A stretch of 64,000 nt of DNA from NCBI GenBank assembly GCA_038501625.1, contig JAZAYU010000198.1, forward strand, positions 248,001 through 312,000, read 5' to 3'. Positions 12,001-27,000 of the stretch are shown here, one piece after another. The position numbers and the translations under genes are program-made. Source of the DNA: Corbicula japonica. Taxonomy: Eukaryota > Mollusca > Bivalvia > Venerida > Cyrenidae. Below the pieces are notes generated by a model that had not been told where the DNA came from, made no database searches, and saw nothing but the letters and a program-made list of their open reading frames with translations. Position 1 is the stretch's first letter; every line of letters starts with the position of its first letter.

Positions 12001-15000
12001 ATTATAATAAAAAAAATGTGAACAACGGAATTAAATACAAACACTCTGGAATGTAATAATACATTCTAATCTGCAACAAAATATACATAAGCAATATACC
12101 TAGAGACACACACTAACAAACACAACACAATAATGCAAACAAATCTCAAACAAAATAACAGAACAAAACAAATTGTAGCCAATCAGGTAATGTTTTTACA
12201 ACTTAGAAAAAATGTACAAATAGTTTTGGCACTGTTGATATAGCTGGCATTACAAATCTTTGCATGCCCCTGGAGATGGCAGTTGTTTTTTTCAACTACA
12301 TCAGTTTTGCATTGAACATTTTTTATTTTCCAAAATCTACAATATGAAAAGGTACAGTGGTTTATGGACAATATATCTCATTGACGATATGCCCCAGACA
12401 ACAGCTAAGAGACGCAGACCTAAGACCTGGATTGGCGAAAGTTTCCACCCAGAATGGTGAACAAGACTGCCTAGTGTTAAGACAATACAATCCACATTTA
12501 AAAAAAGCTAGACTGTATATCTTTCACGAAAATGACAATGTTCAAAAACAAACATCATAAACTACAGTTAGTACATGCTACATGAGCACTGTCTATTTTG
12601 CTTTTTTGATGAATTTGAAAATAAATAAAAACATGCTGTTTTAATTACAGTTTTGTTACCAATTAAGAAAGTGTCTTTTCTTTCAAAAAGATCAAATATT
12701 ACACGAGGATTACTGTTCTTTGTTCTAAATGCTCGTAAAAGTAAAGCCTGAATTGTTTTTATAAATTTGCAAGTATTCTCTATGGTTAATAGCTGTTGAA
12801 AAAAAGTGGTTTGATGGGCAATAAATTGATAAAGTATTTCTTGTTTTGATTTCGTACATTTGATTCAGTCTCTTCAGGGTCATGTTTTCCGCTGTCCTAG
12901 ACCTTAACATCTGAAAATCATGGGCTGCATTGCCTGGGCCGTATAGCTAATTGGTCATAATACCGTAATTTCGTTTCGTACAGTGCAACACATCTTAGTT
13001 ATATTTATTTTGTATGTTAGGTATTAAAAACTAGCTTTCCCCGTTATAGGTAGCACCAATTGTTATATTATATTATTACTATGTAACTATTACTTGATTA
13101 TTGTCGGTCATCAGGATGACCGACATATTATAATGGACCAAACTTGAACTTTGAAGGGTAACACCGGTTAACAGCGGCACCGGACGTGGTCACTTTAGAC
13201 AAAGCCGCCCGTCTAGAGCTTGGGAATGCTATTCCGTTCCCCCTATTTGCAAGAAAAGTCTTCTAAATGTTGATGAAACAATATCTGGACGTTGTAGTAA
13301 CATCAAATCCGAAATTGAGCCGATATATAACGACATGTTAAATTATATAAACATACGTGTGTTGTATTTGCTACAGGTTGTAGAAAAAATGTTATGCGTC
13401 TTTTTTTAGAAAGTCACGTGATGAAAACCTTCATTACAAAATATTATTTGTGTATAAATTGAACTGTTACGTTATTTGATTCAAACAACTGTTCAGGATG
13501 ATCCCATATATGAAATAGAATCAATCCGTTATATTGATTTTGTTGGTCAAAAGCAAGACATCGTTTATGTTTTTCTTAGAGACTAATGAATATCCGGGCG
13601 TGCTCGATTGGGCTGTCGGAACTGTGCCAGAATCAAATTCCGACTCTTCCACATAATCTGCTTGACTGTTTCACTGCGCATGTCTGTACTTTCAGCAGAC
13701 AGCGACAGTAGTAAACCAATTTTGTCTGGCGATTATAGCCGCCAGAGAATCCTTAGCGAGCTTCAGTTATCTTTCCTCGAGGTTTAAAATAGGCGGTATT
13801 CCCCAAGCTTGCAAGTAAAGTACATACTGCTGCTGGAGATTAACAACACCAGTTGGTGTTAGATTTAAAAATACAACGAACTCGGAGTCATATTACAAGA
13901 TGTATGTTTACCGTTATCACAGCAGAGTTGCTGATAGCAATTTGATGCCACTTAAAAGTCGGTCACTGATTTATTGCCATTCATATGTTTGGAATGCATA
14001 TTATGATGAGATCTGTATCTGTATTGTTACGACGCTTGTAACCACTGCTGGCGTAGTGCGTCGGGGGTTTAAATGTTAACCATTCGAGTTGCACAAATAC
14101 TGCACACTGTTTGCCATATCCTGTCGTTCAGGGCGACGTTTACACCTTCTAGATGCTGGTTTAATACAGTATAAGCTGTACCTCTTCTTTTCTTTTTTAC
14201 AAATGGTTTATATTTACTCTTTAATCAAGTGTTATGTTGAATTATTGTAATGAGCAATAGGCCTAGTTGATAAGAAGCTGGAGAATTTTTTTAAATAGAT
14301 ACAGAGAATAGGCTTGACGTAATCCAGAAGCCAATCAGAGGCCTCTAGTTTTTTGGTTTACAACAGTCGTTTATTTTCTGATAACGACGGAGAAAGAGTC
14401 TAAGAATCTGCCAAACGAGTGAGATTGGATGTCGGAACAGAATCATGATAGGTTTTTATAAAAAGTGTTACATAATTGCATGTTTATTATATCTTTTGAA
14501 GTCTAAAGAACTCCTAATGGTCTTAATAAGCCATACTTTATAGTTCAACTAAGTTTTCCTTGTTTTTAGATCAGTCAACAAAAAGCAATATTTATAATTT
14601 ACTGAAAAATAACACTATTTTTGGTATTTATGTTGATGAAATTCTTGGCATAGTACTGAAATGTAACCATTATCTTATTTTATGGCAGAAAAAACAGTAT
14701 CAAAAAATATTTCAGTTTGGTGCAGTATAAAACACTGACCAATTCACACCACCTATTTCGATGGAATGGGTAGTACGCTGCCAGAACACAGTTCCGACGC
14801 ACTCGATTGGAGTTCTCCCTGTTCTAAATGTCGGAATTTCCAATCGAGCACGCTCCGACTTTTGCGGGAAAGGCTGTCTGTAAACAAAAGTTTACAAAAA
14901 GCTAGTCGGTCATTAGCATACACTTTCAACCAAAAATGTATTCCAAAATCTAGAGTTCAACAACAAAATTTCGTCACTGTCCTAGGGTGGGGGGATGAGC

Positions 15001-18000
15001 AGCCTGACAGGGACTCAAATTATTAAATTTACTATTCTGATCTTCAACAATTTCGTTAGAATGCTGAACTTAAAGATGTAATATTGGTGGTTCTCGCACA
15101 TTTTCCTGTTTTTGTTTGTTAGTTTTAATGATGTCAATTTCAGTGTATGCCATGTTAGATGACATTTTGCGGGTTTAAAAAAACTCATGTCCATGCATTG
15201 ACTTTGAAAATTGATGAACACTTCTACCCATCTGTTAATTTTAAAAATTTCTTTCTTGTGGTATAAATCACCAAACATACGGTCGTGAAACAGTAGAGGC
15301 TTATAGTAAACGAGGAGATGTTTTAAACAAGCATTTAGGAGGAAACGAATGCTCAGAACTTGATTAATTGTCAAAATATTGTCTTTGAAAGAGAGATTTT
15401 GCTTTTTGCGCTTTCCAGTGCAAATGTTGCGAATGTTCTCAGAAGTTAACGGAAGTTTAGCGAAGTGAGGTGATCATTGTTTAAAGTAAAAAAAAAAGGG
15501 GGGGGGGAATCAGCGATTTTGCCATTTGTTTGCGATTTCCAGTGCAAATTTGGTGAATGTTATCAGAAGATACCGGAGGTTTAGCGAATGTGACATGGCC
15601 ATTGTTTAAAGTAAACATAGGAGATCAGCATGGGCAATATTTTTATCTAATATCATAAGTGTAGTAAATTGGGCGGCGCTACGCTAAAAGACAGTCATCA
15701 ATACGACCAATAAGCTGAGAGAGATAAACGACTAGGATGGCCACATGAGGTTATGATTACACATTCAGCGTGGAAGCATCAATAATGATTTTGTTTATTG
15801 AACTTGTCTGATATCAATTTATAGGATAAATGGCGACACGTTATCTCAGTTACAAGTACTTAGTTAGTCAAGTTTGTTGAAATATGATTTCAATCCATAA
15901 TTACACACTTTTGCATTTCACGAGCGCACTATTGAAATAACCTGAGATGCGAGAGTTTAAACCTAGTTGGTTTGATAACAACCCATGTCTTCATTAGTTA
16001 TGAACATTACATTTTATCTTTTATTCGCAATTACTCATTTAGAGGGACATTTATATACATGTATTATGCTCTTTCTCAAAGATTTGCATAAAAGTGCCTC
16101 GTTTCGAGCTTGTTGCACAAAAACTGCCATGTTTTTTAGATCTATCTATTTCCCTGTCCTTTTGATATCCAAGTTGGAGCTCTAATTACGATGCGGTATT
16201 TTATGTTTTTGATTTGCTTTAAAGTCTTTAACCGAGCCTGTAATATTTTCACATTTTTCGTCTTCGGTGGTTTTCAAAGTGACCTTTTAATCTATTTTAA
16301 GAAAACAAAACTTAAACGATTGTTTTGAAATAGAAACTTGGTAACCATTCTATACGTGCTTCTGTATTTTTATCATTTAAACTTTAACTATTTAATTTAT
16401 GTTACAAAACTTTCGCCGCCATAAAGTTCAAAACTTGCCCTTGAAATTATGCATTATTAACGAAATAGGAATTGATTTATTTTGATTCCCATATTCCCTC
16501 TCAAAACCGCATATATCTATGCGTTCTCTTCTTGGGGTCTATAGTAAACGGTTGGACTCGTCGCAGTTGCAATCCAAATTGAGTTTTACTTGTAAAAGAT
16601 TTCCGGGGATGCCCGTGACCCCAATGACTGCTTCCCCATACACATGCAATATAACGGATCTGATTTCGGTCTTGGGATAATAAACGATAACACTATTTTG
16701 ACAAGTACAGTAAGGTAGACAACACAAGCACTATCATTTCTATGTAAGGGCGATCTACTAGAATATACTGCAAGGAATGCAAAACCAGCCTTTAAAGTAA
16801 AGAAAAAGTTGTTTTCAGAACAGTGGCATAACGACAATTTTTATGATGATAGATTAATTTAAATACAAATAGTGCTTCTTAAGTTCCTTTAATAGTTTTA
16901 CAGAAAATCGTTCAAACAAAAACAAAAGATAATAGCAGCATAAAGCTTAAGTGAAAGTAATAAATGCATCAGCATCCTAATTTATTGTTTACTGTCTTTT
17001 AACGCTCGTCAACTTCAAGTTTGACGAGATCTGCTGAACCAACTAAAACTACATTTTATGAATGTTGGTAATGAATACTGAATATTATAAGCGTGGCTTT
17101 TCTCTCAATGTACAAATAAGTATCAACTGTGGAAAGTTCTATGGTACCTCTTTGAGCATTCGCGTTAATGTAACATATTCATCAGATTCGCTGGTGCTTA
17201 AACAACGTAATTATTTCTACACGTCCTGAAAAAAAATAAATTACGTCTACTAGAGACATGATTATTCATATTGATGCCTTTAGCCCGTACACGTATTCTT
17301 CATGTTTCTATAAATCAAATATCAGCCGTTCAACTTTGTTTGCATGCTTTAAAGTAACAGAATTGTACAATGTTTATATGTTCTCTTGTTTATGTTTGTA
17401 CATACAGAGAAATGTAAATGGAAATAAACTTGAAACTTGAAACATCAACTAAATTCACAAATAGCTTGTCAGATACAGTCTGTGTGACTTTGATCGACAG
17501 AAAACTGGCCATATCATTGACTTACATTGGTTCAAGGGTAAATACATGAACGAATACATACCTACTTATTTTTTTAATTTATTTGCTTATGACCGACTAG
17601 CTTTTTGGAAAGCTAAAACTTGTATTTACTATAGTACAATTAGTCCGGCGCAAGGGATATGTGGCCCGGCTTTAAATAGAGGTTTTTAGCGAATGCTGAG
17701 AACCATGTGACCCGGCTTTATATATAGATCGTTGAGTAATGAACGGGAACCATGTTGTATGTACGTTAAGTTCAAGGTCAAGCTATTTATGATTGAGTAT
17801 ATAGATATTGAATTGAATTATCTCCCCTTAACTATAAATATAGATATATACATGTATAGATTATATAAATAGATCGATTAGTCGGTGTTTTCTTTTAATT
17901 ATGCGAATTGAAAGTTTATTGTTGTAAGCAGTTATAGAAAGGGTGTACATGTAGTAAGAGACATTGTTCAGATAGTTATTCTTGGATGATATTGAAGTTT

Positions 18001-21000
18001 GTGTTCTGTTTACGAATATTGGCAATCCTATGACTTGATTTTCGGCGCGTGAATGTGACCTATATATGATGGTTCTTTGTTTACAAATGTTTTTGATGTT
18101 GAAATTGACGGTTCTAGTTAGTGGGTTTCTGTTTTATAAGAAGGCGATTTCGTGTCTATAAAGTAAATAATGATTGTATAACCATTTTTGTAGGTCTTTT
18201 TCTGTTTTTCAGAATAATTGTAACTCATCCCCATCCCCTCCCATTCCGCCCCCCCCCCCCCTGGTTTACGGGATCAAGATGCTGAATATAGAAAGTTAGT
18301 ATAGATTTTTCAATCTGAAAGTACCAAAGGAATTGCCATGTACGTGGTAGGACAATTTTGAAAGATACTGTTGAATTTAAATAGAGCAAATTCATTTAAT
18401 GTGGTTAGTGCTATGATAATACCTGCATGAACTCTTATACCCAACATCTAACTTCTTTTAAATGTCGTCCACATATAACACATCTGTGTTATACTTTTCT
18501 TGTTATCTCCTTTTGCGCTTCCTCTATGTGTCTTGTAGGCAAAACTCACACCTTTACAGTACATGTGTAGTGTCTTTTGCGCATATGAAGATGCATGGTA
18601 CCGTTTTGATAGAAGATGTTTGTTTTAAGCTGAAAATTCTTTGTCAATTTTTTGTGACCGGAAATGATTATGCATCACTTTTTTGGACTCGGAAAGTAAA
18701 ATTCAGGCGACAGTCGACGTGATACGACACAGACCATGTTTGACGTGATTCGATACAATATAGATACTGAACTAGCTGACTTTTTTTATTTAAATTCAAG
18801 TAAATTAGCATAAACATGAATTATGTACATGTATTTTGTTGAAAAATCTTCATTATTTAGTTGTTACCTAGTAATCTTTTCAAATTTTGCTTTAAACCGC
18901 CATGTTTAACATTTCATGAGCATAGCATTTTAAGTGGAATAAATACTAGTGAATAATAGGTACTCAATATTGAAGTAAATATTGAATTACATTAGGTTAT
19001 CCAATGTGGCCGCAATTGTCGTCACATCTTCCAAGCATCAAAATTTGTGCGCACCTGCCTACTCCTTTGAATCCTCTGAAATAATCACTTTGAAACCCTT
19101 AATGAATAAATTACTTGTCTTGAAAACTGTTTTAGCTAGAATTATCGAACAAAGTACAAGAACAGACCTTGTGAAGTACATGTAAATGAAAATCATGAAA
19201 GTTGATGACGCCATTAAAAATGAAAGCCAAAACGTCAGATTTATTTTATAGTTGGTAAGAGTACTGTACCTTCATTTAATTTCGCGGGGACGAATTTTCG
19301 CGCAAAACCCTTAAATAACAAATTCACTGGGGCATAAATTCGCGCAACAGTATTTTCCTATAAAGAAACACTGTTAAGTGGTTTACCCGGTAATTTCGCT
19401 GGGGTTAAATTTCGCGCTCTTGTCTTAGCGCGAAAAACGCAAATATTAAACCCTCGCGAAATTAAATGATTTCACAGTAAACGAACCATACGGATAATCA
19501 ATATAAACACAAAATATTATTTTCAAGATGAATCATTGTGATTGGATGAAAACTGACGGCGTCATAAATGTAACGCTTTATGCTTTTTTATAATATGCAC
19601 CTTCTTGATGTTTATAGTATAAATATTCAAAGGTTTCAAACTAAACGCTTCGCAGTCGAAAGCTTATGTGATTGGCTCCCAATCACAGTTCTAGTATTTT
19701 AAGATGCAAGAATGCATGACAAGGTCTTTTGTACTGTAAAATTTGAATCAATTAAGCTGTTAACAAAATTGCATATTAATACCATGACTTAATTACTTAA
19801 TTACGCTGGTGCCAATCTATTTCGTTATGTTGTAAAGTTAAAATTCGTACATGTAGTCCAATGAAAATCCGCATGACACGTTCTCTGTGCTATAACTGAA
19901 TACTTAATACTAAAAATATAACAAAAGACTACATGGAAGAAGACTGATGTATAACGTACAGAAGCATGTGTTTGGGTTAATAAAGTAGCAAAAAAGTAGT
20001 TGGGCACCTTCTTTGCGTACAGCTTTTGTTTCTGTTTTTATAGATTTTAACTGGCTTTCATTCTTTCGCTTCTGAGTGTTGTATGGAAGTGCCAATGTTT
20101 GTGTATATTTAATATGCGGTTATTACCCGATATTAGAGAGTATTAAAAATTATGTGATGCGTTTTGCTGTCAACTTAAAAGAACAACATAAACATTTTTG
20201 AAACTCTATACGTTAGAAAGAGCTCCGTAGAATATTCATCAAAGGGCTTTTGACTGTGCATATTGACACATACGTTGGTAAATATAAATAGAAATGTAAA
20301 AAATCACAATGTTCTACTCAAACTGGTCATCGCCGACAAATGAGAAATAAAAACATTGGAATTATAAAACACGTTGTAATGCAAATCGCATATGCACTTC
20401 TAACAAAATTGAGTCGCATGTAACAAGTGTGTGAGCATAAAGATTTGACGAGATGTATTGTGTCAATTTCAAAAACCCTCTCTATCAAACCGTTTCCTGG
20501 TCATACACACAGTGTCTAAGCGTACAGTTAACCGAAACGGAAGTTGCTGATCTGTACGCCGATGATCACATAGTTGCTTACAGAAAAACACGCGACATCG
20601 GATTTTTATTTGTAAAATATATTCAGATTAAACGTGCTTTTTGCAGAAATTATTTTTATAATAAGTACATCGTTGATTAATAGTCTTACTATGATCTTGA
20701 AGTCTTGAACTAACGGCTAGTTAAGTTGCAATCTGTAATCTTTTCACACTTGATCAGTACAAAATGGGGAAAAAGAGTGGAGAAAAACTGCATTTGTGAC
20801 CTCATATTTTATAATGTATATATTGGAAAGGTATATATTTGATTCCCGTGAACGAAAAATCATTTCCAACGCTCACAAAATGCGTTGAACGGTGTTTGAA
20901 CGAATAAGCACCGAGAAAATGGTCTTTCTGTGCAGCAACTGAAAGTGACAAGACTGTACGCAAAGTTGCAGTACTTCAATGTCAGACTGTACGAACAGTT

Positions 21001-24000
21001 GCGATCACAAGTGCATCATATACTGATCAACTGAAAATCACCAATGAAGCAAGAACTTGTTAAAGGAATCAATCAAAGGAATCAGCCAAATCTAATGAAT
21101 TATTTATCAAAAATAAAACCTTAATGATCACATTTTAGAACTGACAAGCAAGTTTTGAGCTATTAAGTATTAACTGATAGGTTTTTTTTACTCTGATCTA
21201 CTGTAACAGTAAACGAATTGGTACACTTTGCAAATAAGACACCGATAATTGCTAGAAATCCTAAATCTCCTGATTGTGACATTAAATAAAACCTAGTATA
21301 AACCTACTGAAATCCCTGCCGGTGTTGGCAAAAATATACATTTTGCACAAATATTATCCAATATCATAAAGACTTTTACAATCTGGTCTTTGACAGAAAA
21401 ATTCCATTAAGTGGTTTCAGATTTTGAAATCCACCACTTCGTGACTGAGTTAAGTTAGTCTACAATTACGTCTGCAACTGCTAAGAATTTCATGTTTAAG
21501 GTCGTTAAAATGTCGAGTTGGATTTCATTTTGGCCGACTTTCAATGGTAGATTTCAGGGATTATGCTAATCTGATTGGAGCATTCTATGAAATCTTTAGA
21601 AACTATGGTTGAAGTACTAACGCGTATTTGTGCAGCTATATTATGGCTTCTACTGTTCGCACTTCAGAGAAGAAATGAAAACATTAAAGCGGGTCTCTAC
21701 ATATCTTACATGGTCTTACCACTGATATATCTCGGTTGGTCTATAGTCGTTTTTTTCACGTCTCCTTTCATGAAGAGCTTACAGGAGATTTAACAACAAA
21801 TTTGACTAAAACAGAAGCCAAGATCAGTTATTTGTTTATACAGTTGTATTATTAAAAGAATGAGCAAATTTGTTGAAAGAAATATGCATTTTTCAGGTTC
21901 TCGTGCAAGAATTATTAAGGTTAACTGAAGCTAAAATGATAACCTGTCGATATATAATCAGAAAGCATTAACTGGAACCATAAATTGTTAATGATCTGTT
22001 CGACAACTATGCGTACAGATGTTAGGCATCTGTTAACAACTAACGATCGCGTACAGTTGCAACTATGCGTACAGTCTTATCTTTTACAGTGACATAAAGA
22101 AAGTATCATTTTCTCGTTGTTAAGTCGTTCAAACTCAGGTCAACGAAGTACATAAGATGAATAAATGAATTTTCTCCCTTACCGACACAAATATGGTCCA
22201 AAATCTATTTACACAAAGAAATTTGAACCCAAAACGTCCCGTTTTGTTCAATGTTTTGCTCCTATTTTCACTGATCGAGTTGGGAACGATGATGGAATAT
22301 AACAATACTAACCCTTCCTTTAAGTCTATATGATCACAGCAGGACTAACAATTAACGTTGTACTTACCACAGAAATATTTTTTCCAAATGCACATTAAAT
22401 TTGGTTTATTTACCAATAAATAACTCAATGTCGCAGGTCTTTTTGTAAGCAACTATGTGATCATCGGCGTACAGACTCGCAACTTCCGTTTCGGTTAACT
22501 GTACGCTTAGACACTGTGATACATTCTATCATAATTGCCACGTTACATATAAATGTATGTAGGCGTAGTTTTAGTATCAGACAAATAACATATTTGACGA
22601 GGTGTATAGTGTCAACTTCAAAAGCCTCTGAAAAAGCCTCTGTTGAGGTATGCATCTGCAACCAAAATCTTAAAAAATACTTGTGTAAAAAAAACATTGT
22701 TGCTGTGGTGTTTTTAAAAGTGACTCGAGGTATACAGACAAAGATAACATGAAAGATGTATTTTTATGCCATTTTCAAAACCGAATACACATGAACAGAA
22801 GTTCCAAAAGTGGATAAGTGCATGTTGTCGGGAGTATTTTTCTATCGACAAAGTGAAAAAAGTGGACATGCAAACGCAGTTAATAATTTCATATAATATA
22901 GGTCTTTGATAATTTGTTGGGAGGCAAAAGACCTTCTGGACACAGAAAAGACTAGAATCATAAAAAGCCATGATTTGACAACCGTACAGACCTATTGGTT
23001 TGAGTATTATTTAAATATCTAACAAAAAAAAAACTGTGCGATTTTCTTACCTTACCCCACAAATTTTCTACATTGACACAGTGTATGCCGGTTAAAAGCG
23101 TTGCATATGCCGTGATCGCGGCGTAGTGCCGTTCGCGAAGCGTACAAGGCTAGCCAGGGCGGGTAAGGGAGTGATTAACCTCAAGATCCTTTCTTGATGG
23201 GTTTGGTCAAACTAAATTAAAAACAAGAGGGCCAAATGGAAATGACCCTATCGCTCACCAGATTCTTGGATTCACGAAATGAAAGGTAGAAAAAAAAATC
23301 AAGAAAATAACAAATACACAGCTGACTTTACAACAATTTAAAAAACAGGCCTTATAGCATCACACAAAGATATGTTTTCAAATTTCATGAGATGACGATT
23401 CTTCTTCATTTGCTGAAGTATTAAAGCATTTCACACTGTAACACTTGAGTTCAATTCAAGAAGCCCCATAGTCTTCAACCCATTACATTAATGCAAATAA
23501 TCCGTTTTCTTTCGAGGCAGTAGTTTGGTTGAAATTAATGGAATATACCTTTTCCTACAAAAATACTTAACTCTTTCCTCCATCTATATACCTTATTGCG
23601 TGAACAAACAGTGTAGATCCAGATCAGCCGGCACATCCCTACCGTCTGAACAAAATCTACACTGTATGTTTTTATACTGGCGCGCATGCGCCAGTATTAA
23701 CTAACGATGCTGTGAACTCTGCGACGCGCAGTCCTTAACTTCGGGTGTATCATTGCGACCACGAGAGCGTATCAAGTAAGTGGTCACCCAACATCATTAT
23801 ACTGGCGCGCATGCGCCAGTATTAACTAACGATGCTGTGAACTCTGCGACGCGCAGTCCTTTACTTCGGGTGTATCATTGCGACCACGAGAGCGTATCAA
23901 GTAAGTGGTCACCGCGAGAGCAGGCCGAAATGTTCTGCACAAGTGTGAAGCACAATGCAGCACAATATTCCGCGAATTCTGAGCGATTGATAGTAAGTTT

Positions 24001-27000
24001 CCGTGTAATTTTGGAGCTTCCATGCCAAAAATTCCATCGAACAATGTAGAGTGAAATCATGACCAGCTACGGCAGTGAACAAGCAACTGGATATGAATGA
24101 GTAGTTTAGTTACGCCTGAAAGATTTCGTAGTTGTGTGGCATAAAAAGTAGTGCATTTAAAAAAAATATTTCGAGAAGGAATGCGAACTTTGAAAGATAA
24201 TTCTACAAATAAAAACAAGAAAACAATTTAATGTTGTGATTCAAACAACTATGAAAGGATATTAAAAGAACGATTAAAAACAAATCAGTCACGTGACAAG
24301 CGGGAGATAGCGTGGGTTGCCATTTTGGTTAGGTTGGAGTAGTTGTGGATCGAGATTTTGCTCGGCTAACAAGGACCGGGCCGGGTCCCAGTGTTCTCCC
24401 CAGACAACCGTTAACAAGCTTTGATCTATTTCCAACAAGTGTTAAATTCGCCGACATCCGTTTATTCAAAATCGACATGTCATAATTTTCTGTTTCTTGC
24501 ATTGTAAACACAGGTCGCTTTTCAATACACACCTCATTCAAGGTTAAGCAATGGGCGATTTGACCAATCACAATCGATTTCTTTACTATCAGCTGGATAA
24601 CTCCGCCTCTCCACGTGGTGAATTCGCAAGTCTGTCGGTGTCGTTTGATCGTATTTTGGCTCTGTTGACTCTTGATATTCTCAATTAATAGCGGAACCCG
24701 GTGTGTTTAACATAATGTTCAATGATTTTAATGAGATGCGATCATGAGTAATTATTTGGTTATTCTTAGTTCTGTGATTAGAAGACAAACACTTCGAAAA
24801 TTGTACTGTATACATGTATGAAAATAATTGTGCGATAATGGATTTGTTTTAAACAAATCTATTGGCAAGTTGCATTTAGAACTTAAATTGCAAAAGAAAT
24901 ACATTCTGTGGCATTTTACTGCGCTATCATCGTAACGATCAGTTCATTTTCGTCGGACACATTTTCAAGTATGCATGCGTGAAAGAACGACGACTCGTCA
25001 ATTCTATCTTATTTCAAGAGAAACCGGCCTTGTGAGGCTGATGCCAACTCTATCGGGCATTCTGAACTTCAAAATTCTAGAAATGAGATCGAGATCATTT
25101 CCGGATAGCCCTTCAAGAGCGACTCTTACGACGCCAAGTACCCCTTCACGTCGTGAAATTACTCCGACGCCGGACGCGGTACCCCAACATGCCGAGACAC
25201 TGAATCAAAGCCGGCTACCTCGAACAGCCAGTTCGATCCAGTCAGGTGTCGATCCTAAGTGGAAGAAAGTCTACTTCTGGTTGCAAGAAGTTGGCAATGT
25301 TTTTTTTATATATATTTACTTAGCCTTGTGACTTGCATTAAATAAATAAAATAACTCAATTTCATGCTAATATATATAAAAAGGGAAATATGCATATCAG
25401 GAATCGCCACACTCATAAAACACAGCCTCCCCTGCAGCAAAAAGAAGAGAGGAAAATAAATGATTTGTTTGTTGATTGTTTAACAAAAAAGGGGAACCGT
25501 ATGGGTTAGCGCCTTGGAACAGTCAGTAGCAAAATAATTTGCTACTAGGGGTTTAAACCAGGTTCTTGGGATGCACTACATAATTTATTATACCTGTTTG
25601 TGTTAACTGAATACCTATTATGATATTATTTTTATATATGTGAAGCTATCTATATGTTTACTGGTATCGTAAATTAATTTAATTTCAGATTGTGAGTGGG
25701 GTTTTTCCACCTTATCAAGAGTGAAGACTAAGCTTAGAAGCAGGCTTAACAATTCAACATTAAATTCATTGTTAATGATATCCATGGAAGGTCCTAATGT
25801 ACTGAAGTTTGATTATAATAAGGCAGTCAGCGCTTGGGCCCAAGAAAAAAAGAGGCTTCTGAAAGTTTAATCCTAATTCTGTCAGTTGTTATGAAACACT
25901 GAGTTTGATATGTGTGAGATATCTTGGACAATGAAGGTGAAAAACTAACTATACAGAGTATATAGTTGACATTGTAACTTGATGAGATCAGATCAGTTTA
26001 TGTTATTAAAACACATGTTGACATACTGTTTACACATTGTTTCACATTATTTATGTTTTTTAACTTTGTACCTTTCTTGGCTCTAAAGAGATAAAAAAAA
26101 ACATCTATGTACTATATACAGTTTTTGCAGTAAACATTGGTACAAATATAAAATTGTATAAAATGATAGTTAAAAAATAAAGTTTCGCGAGCTTATATCC
26201 ACGAAATATCCAGCGACAACCCTTCCAAAAATCCTGGGGAGACCGTCAGTAAGTTGGCGAATATTTTTGTTAATGCATTGTTGCGATTGACGTAAAAATT
26301 AAGATTGTAACTGTTTCAGTCTCTTAAGGTACGTGAGCCGTGTGCATTTCATTGTTGACAACACTCAGTTGTGGCGGAGCCTGATCATCGTTATTCTAGC
26401 AAAATTTAACCACTAATCATACGCTTCTGCATCAAAAAGACCCCCGCCTAAGATTCAGGTGAAAAAAAAGTGGAAAACCTAATTTCCTTGCATCAAAATA
26501 CAAGTACCTGCATCTATTGAAATCCCTGAATATACAGAATTATTTGCTAATGTTGATGATAGTAACTGTCACAAAGTTTAACGAAAAAATCACACATAGT
26601 TTCATATGTTTACAGTAATGATATCTGCGCAGGGCATGTTCGATTCAACCAGCGCGCCAGTATTTCAACGCTTTCAGCGCTTTGATTTTTATTTGTTCTG
26701 TTACTTCTGACTACGCTTTGGTATAGAACATTAAGTCAATCTTTTATAGCTGCAGATATTTCTTGTTGCATGTGTAGCGGAATGATACCGCATAAAAAAC
26801 AACAGTAACACACTTAAAAGCGAATGTCGGCCTAAGAGCCCGCGTCGTCGGCCTCTTCAGCCAACATGCTAGAATGCGCTCACATGCCTACTAGAATGCA
26901 CTCACATGCCTACTAGAATACGCGCTGGAATGTTTTTGTTGTCGTTGTTTATTCCCAGTTAAGGTTGAACCAAAGTAAATCCAATTCCCATAGGCCTCAA

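Noticed and set aside
15015..15374. Minus-strand 119-codon frame
   Set aside because: No recognisable domain, biased to residues expected from AT-rich DNA, no neighbouring exon or signal.
24329..24571. Minus-strand 80-codon frame
   Set aside because: Lies in the shared promoter-like module; the related copy at 7430-7640 does not keep the frame.
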